Assembly (NCBI RefSeq): GCF_013114825.1 | Contig: NZ_JAAVLX010000004.1 | Location: 434,001 to 498,000 of the forward strand | Direction of reading: 5' to 3' | DNA from: Bradyrhizobium australiense | GTDB taxonomy: Bacteria; Pseudomonadota; Alphaproteobacteria; Rhizobiales; Xanthobacteraceae | DNA: 64,000 nucleotides | Part shown: one piece after another, positions 61,070-64,000 of the stretch | Position numbering within the stretch: the first letter of the stretch is position 1 | Layout of the letters: each line of letters opens with the position of its first letter | Program-made: the position numbers and the translations under genes | Notes under the pieces: model-generated | Databases searched by the model: none | Told to the model about the DNA's origin: nothing | The model's input: the letters and a program-made list of their open reading frames with translations, nothing else

Positions 61070-61216
61070 GGGTCCCATCCTTCCGGTATCCCAGGATATT
61101 CGGCGACCCTGTAGCGGGAAACAAGCCCCGTTCCCTGTTAGTACGAGCAGTTGACGCTTGCCCTCGCCTTCCGGTTGCGGTTAAGGTCGTCCTGGGATTG
61201 AACAGGAAAGACACTC

Positions 61217-61522
61217 ATGGCGATGACCGTTCACGACGCGAAAATCGCGATCGGGATGTTGGCGCGCGGAGACAACCAGCATGACGCCGCGGCTTGGTTT
61301 GGGGAAAACCAGGCGCGCATCGTAGAGGCATCTCAAGGAAAATTTGGCACAACAGAAGCGGCACCGGCCGCCGAACTACCGCCTAAAGGGCCGCCGGGCA
61401 TCAAGGGACGCCGGCTTTATGCGTTTGTTGAAAAGGCGATCAAGGCGCTCGAGGATGGCGATGCTGCATCCGCTCTTCAGAGGCTGAGCGATGGCGTTGA
61501 TCGCTACAATCGATCAGAATAA
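61217..61522 (+). CDS. Small protein with an HTH-like N-terminus
   Basis: 101-residue protein. The segment AIGMLARGDNQHDAAAWFGENQARIVEASQGKFG resembles the helix-turn-helix found in small rhizobial proteins whose HTH reads like HxIAAxFGVNQGRIxEI; here some residues differ, so DNA binding is uncertain. The C-terminal half (AFVEKAIKALEDGDAASALQRLSDGVDRY) is helical. It overlaps the end of the convergent methyltransferase-like gene by 19 bases. Probably part of a small acquired module. Confidence 0.6.
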   Translation: MAMTVHDAKIAIGMLARGDNQHDAAAWFGENQARIVEASQGKFGTTEAAPAAELPPKGPPGIKGRRLYAFVEKAIKALEDGDAASALQRLSDGVDRYNRSE

Positions 61523-62136
61523 TCGCTATCGCGCTCCAGCGCCTTACGGCATGGCGGTATCCAGAATAGCTCTGGATTTTGCGTCTTAATCTCCTTCGAC
61601 CAAACCAGCCAAGCGTATCCCGTGGCCGTCGTCGCGGTTCGGTCAACTCGACCCTTGATCATGGGCACCCTTTCCGTGAACTGCGCAAATCGGCATGGCC
61701 GGTGCTGAAGAAAGAGATTGCGGTAGCGACCGACACTCTCGATGAAGACCGTCCGAGCGAGAATGGCGACGCCCCTTCGTGCCACGATTAGGGACCGTAG
61801 GACGAATTCCTCCGCAAGTCGAAACGGTGGATTTGTTATGACCCAGTCCACTGCGTTGGCTTCGTAGGGGACGGCCAAGTAATCCCTGACTGACCCAAAT
61901 CCATAGGGGTAGATGTCTGACGTCAACACCTGACCAAAACTTTCAGCCAGCGGCCGAGCCATGTAGCCGGCTCCGCATGCAGGCTCCAAAACGGACTGGA
62001 GATCAAAGGGGCCGAAGTCTTTGAGAACGTGAGCAACGAGTGCGCGTGTTGCCCAAGGCGGGGTCGGAAAATCGTCCCGGCTATCCGGCGCCTCGGTACG
62101 CTGCGCCATGACGGCGTGAGATCGATTCTGTGCCAT
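61504..62136 (-). CDS. DNA adenine methyltransferase-like SAM-dependent protein
   Basis: About 210-residue class I SAM-dependent methyltransferase. The AdoMet motif is VLEPACGAGYMARPLAESFG, preceded by DDFPTPPWATRALV, and the catalytic motif is TNPPF (DPPY/NPPF type), which marks amino-methyltransferases acting on adenine or similar. Such short proteins occur in phages and genomic islands. The target-recognition domain is not obvious. The start is uncertain (GTG at 62139, ATG at 62136 or 62109). It overlaps the convergent HTH-like gene by 19 bases. Confidence 0.75.
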   Translation of the reverse strand: MAQNRSHAVMAQRTEAPDSRDDFPTPPWATRALVAHVLKDFGPFDLQSVLEPACGAGYMARPLAESFGQVLTSDIYPYGFGSVRDYLAVPYEANAVDWVITNPPFRLAEEFVLRSLIVARRGVAILARTVFIESVGRYRNLFLQHRPCRFAQFTERVPMIKGRVDRTATTATGYAWLVWSKEIKTQNPELFWIPPCRKALERDSDYSDRL

Positions 62137-62321
62137 CACAAGATCATACGCGATTTCGACCAGAAGGGAATCCCGAAGCGGCTAACGGAGGTGTCACCCT
62201 GTAGCCACTCGATCGCGCTGCCCGCCGATCACTAGCCGGATATGTTTGGCTGTCGGATATCGAGCCGCATTTCGTTAGCAAAATAGTAATCCGCCGCTAG
62301 GCTAGTTCATCCCGATGAGAT

Positions 62322-62358
62322 AATGCAGTGGATTACGCCTACGGCTAATCGCCCTACG
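62322..62358. repeat. Short hairpin repeat (GTGGATTA type), copy 2
   Basis: AATGCAGTGGATTACGCCTA followed by CGGCTAATCGCCCTAC. It is the same family as the copy at 60292-60325 but with mismatches in the right arm. The two copies flank the unknown/HTH/methyltransferase module in the same orientation. Confidence 0.6.
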
Positions 62359-62361
62359 AGG

Positions 62362-63260
62362 CTATTGCTTGAAACAATGCTCGCGGTGCCATTTTAGGAA
62401 ATGCGGATGCGGACGGTCAGACATTCGACGAGGCGCAAGCGCACGACCGGATTTGTTGATGATTGATCCTATTCCCTGTGGATCGTTCGTCTGTCGAGAG
62501 ATTAATATCTCCAAGTCATCGGCCAAGCTAATAAGGCCACGATCAAACATCCAATGCGCGGTGCCCGAAAGAGCGATCCCGTTGCTGACAATATCTGGCC
62601 CGCTCGCTTCCACCGGCCGGATATGTGCGGCCGCGACTTCCGCCCGACCCCTTCCATTGATGAGCTTTAGCCCCGTGATAGCGCAGCGCTCGTCATAGGC
62701 GCGCAGCACAACGCGACGGAAGATTCGGTCGCGCAGGATCCTCGATACCGTGACGCTAATGCGGTCGCGCTGTTGCTCAAACCTGAAGGGGGCCTGCTCC
62801 TCATCAAAGCCCGGCGACAGCATTTCGTTGTCGAGTCGAGGCAACAAAGGCGCCCTTTCCTCGAATCCGAGTTCGACTATTCTTTTGAAATCTTCGGGAG
62901 AGATTGGACGGACCGCTGCTTGAGCGCGTCCGGAAATCCGTCCCTGTGCATTGAGAACGCCTTGCTCTATGGGTCCCGTCGCTCCGTTGAAAGCGATCGG
63001 ATGGGCAAAATCGAGATAGCTTCCCGGCTCAATTAACGCGAGATACATCCCGGGAACGCCGGGATCAGGAATAACTTGCCGAACTTTTGCAATTGCAAGT
63101 AGCCGCGCGTCTCCGCGACCTTGCGCGGTTCATAATAGATTATCCAGTCACCGACGCAGGCCTCCACACGACGCAGATACTGACTGGGAAATTGATATTG
63201 CTCAGCCGGACTGTCGTCGTAGATCGAGTCTGAGCGATGAATGAATACCCCAAATCCCAT
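62362..63260 (-). pseudogene. HNH endonuclease gene broken by a frameshift
   Basis: The protein would be about 298 residues. The N-terminal part (from 63260: MGFGVFIHRSDSIYDDSPAE and EACVGDWIIYYEPRKV) and the C-terminal part (from about 63096 down to 62362: QVIPDPGVPGMYLALIEPG ... ITGLKLINGRGRAEVAAAHIRP...HWMFDRGLISLAD) are in different frames. One base lost at about 63096-63099 (a TT where TTT would restore the frame, giving RGYFAIAKV) joins them. The HNH core AAHIRP with later His is intact. Unless it is a sequencing error, the gene is a pseudogene. It lies just before guaA. Confidence 0.75.
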
Positions 63261-63346
63261 TGCATTCTCGGCACGGCATTTCAGCCTCTAGCCAATTCTC
63301 CAAACTCAAACATTAGGACCGCTGTTGGCCGCGGGTACTTGGCCCC

Positions 63347-64000
63347 CTACTCCCACTCAATCGTCCCCGGCGGCTTGCTTGTCACGTCGTACACCACCCT
63401 ATTCACGCCCTTCACCTCGTTGATGATCCGCGTCGCGGTGGCGCCGAGGAAGCTCATGTCGAAGGGATAGAAGTCGGCGGTCATGCCATCGGTGGAGGTC
63501 ACCGCGCGCAGGCCCACGACGTATTCATACGTGCGGCCGTCGCCCATCACGCCGACCGTCTTTACCGGCAGCAGCACGGCAAAAGCCTGCCAGATCTTGT
63601 CGTAGAGGCCGGCTTTGCGGATCTGGTCGATATAGACCGCGTCGGCGTTGCGGAGGATGTCGAGCTTTTCCTTGGTGATGTCGCCAGGGCAGCGGATGGC
63701 GAGGCCGGGGCCCGGGAACGGGTGACGGCCGACGAAGATTTCGGGCAGGCCGAGTTCGCGCCCCAACACGCGGACCTCGTCCTTGAACAGTTCGCGCAAC
63801 GGCTCGACCAGCTTCATGTTCATGCGCGCCGGCAAGCCGCCGACATTGTGGTGCGACTTGATGGTCACTGACGGGCCGCCGGTGAAGGAGACGCTCTCGA
63901 TCACGTCGGGATAGAGCGTGCCCTGAGCCAGGAAATCGGCGCCGCCGAGCTTCTTCGCCTCCGCATCGAACACGTCGATGAACAGGCGGCCAATGGTCTT
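63347..64000 (-). CDS. guaA: GMP synthase (glutamine-hydrolysing), C-terminal part
   Basis: The last 218 or so residues of GuaA; the 5' end lies outside the window. The visible part covers the end of the ATP pyrophosphatase domain and the GMPS dimerisation domain: [53 protein letters not shown] and the end [13 protein letters not shown], all typical. It amidates XMP to GMP. It is on the minus strand, so transcription runs from outside the window towards the HNH pseudogene. Confidence 0.96.
   Translation of the reverse strand, partial: KTIGRLFIDVFDAEAKKLGGADFLAQGTLYPDVIESVSFTGGPSVTIKSHHNVGGLPARMNMKLVEPLRELFKDEVRVLGRELGLPEIFVGRHPFPGPGLAIRCPGDITKEKLDILRNADAVYIDQIRKAGLYDKIWQAFAVLLPVKTVGVMGDGRTYEYVVGLRAVTSTDGMTADFYPFDMSFLGATATRIINEVKGVNRVVYDVTSKPPGTIEWE

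Noticed and set aside
61504..63260. Complete restriction-modification system formed by the methyltransferase and HNH genes
   Set aside because: The HNH gene belongs to a family I know as a stand-alone gene near guaA and is frameshifted; there is no evidence that the two act together.
1..64000. tRNA, rRNA or CRISPR arrays
   Set aside because: Scanning the gaps by eye revealed no cloverleaf-like sequence, no rRNA, and no regularly spaced direct repeats.

Overview
The window is about 64 kb of high-GC alphaproteobacterial chromosome, almost certainly Bradyrhizobium or a close Nitrobacteraceae relative. The evidence is the family-level protein similarity I recognise, the housekeeping neighbourhoods (dnaB-alr, radA-cvpA-purF, TPR-lipoprotein-der), the many ABC and tripartite-transporter solute receptors, and several intergenic hairpin repeats of the kind scattered through Bradyrhizobium genomes. 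Identifications are by eye, with no database search. I see no rRNA, tRNA, CRISPR array, IS transposase or prophage.

Layout. 1-7.2 kb: the 3' end of dnaB, alr, a Cys-rich secreted protein, an exonuclease III, an orphan TctC-type receptor, a cupin, a nucleotide cyclase, a TauE/SafE permease and an SPFH protein. 7.2-20.7 kb: an alpha/beta hydrolase, radA, cvpA, purF, an SDR, an NHL beta-propeller protein with a LivK-type receptor, and the operon TPR - lipoprotein - der - MFS. 20.8-30.4 kb: acyl-CoA synthetase, panB and NnrU, a crotonase with a TetR regulator, prfC, a SugE/Gdx exporter behind a clear guanidine-II (mini-ykkC) riboswitch, and a Pit phosphate transporter with its DUF47 partner. 30.5-35.2 kb: a complete branched-chain amino-acid-type ABC operon, livG-livF-receptor-livH-livM. 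35.4-45.8 kb: PAS protein, Spx/ArsC-like reductase, a DUF5993-like and DsbB pair, GST, SDR, HAD, 2'-5' RNA ligase, IlvD/Edd dehydratase, a Lin0512-family protein, an FMN 2-hydroxyacid dehydrogenase, a quinone reductase and an IclR regulator.

From 45.9 kb to the end the DNA is more accessory: an ArsR-AHSA1-DUF899 operon with an apparently leaderless promoter, a second cyclase, an OhrR-type MarR regulator divergent from a glyoxalase-family gene, a decayed epoxide-hydrolase-like gene, a dehalogenase-like hydrolase with RidA, a degenerate peptide deformylase, two related VOC proteins, several intergenic repeats, a serine hydrolase, and a small module (unknown protein, HTH-like protein, DNA methyltransferase-like protein, frameshifted HNH nuclease) before guaA, which runs off the end.

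The best regulatory signals are the guanidine-II riboswitch at 28299-28360, the arsR promoter at 47894-47941, paired palindromes upstream of the crotonase-TetR genes, and dyads in front of the OhrR-type and IclR regulators. The most interesting structural signals are a split MITE-like element (50.4 and 56.5 kb), two members of a larger repeat family (54.4 and 57.7 kb), and the loss of metal ligands in the deformylase.
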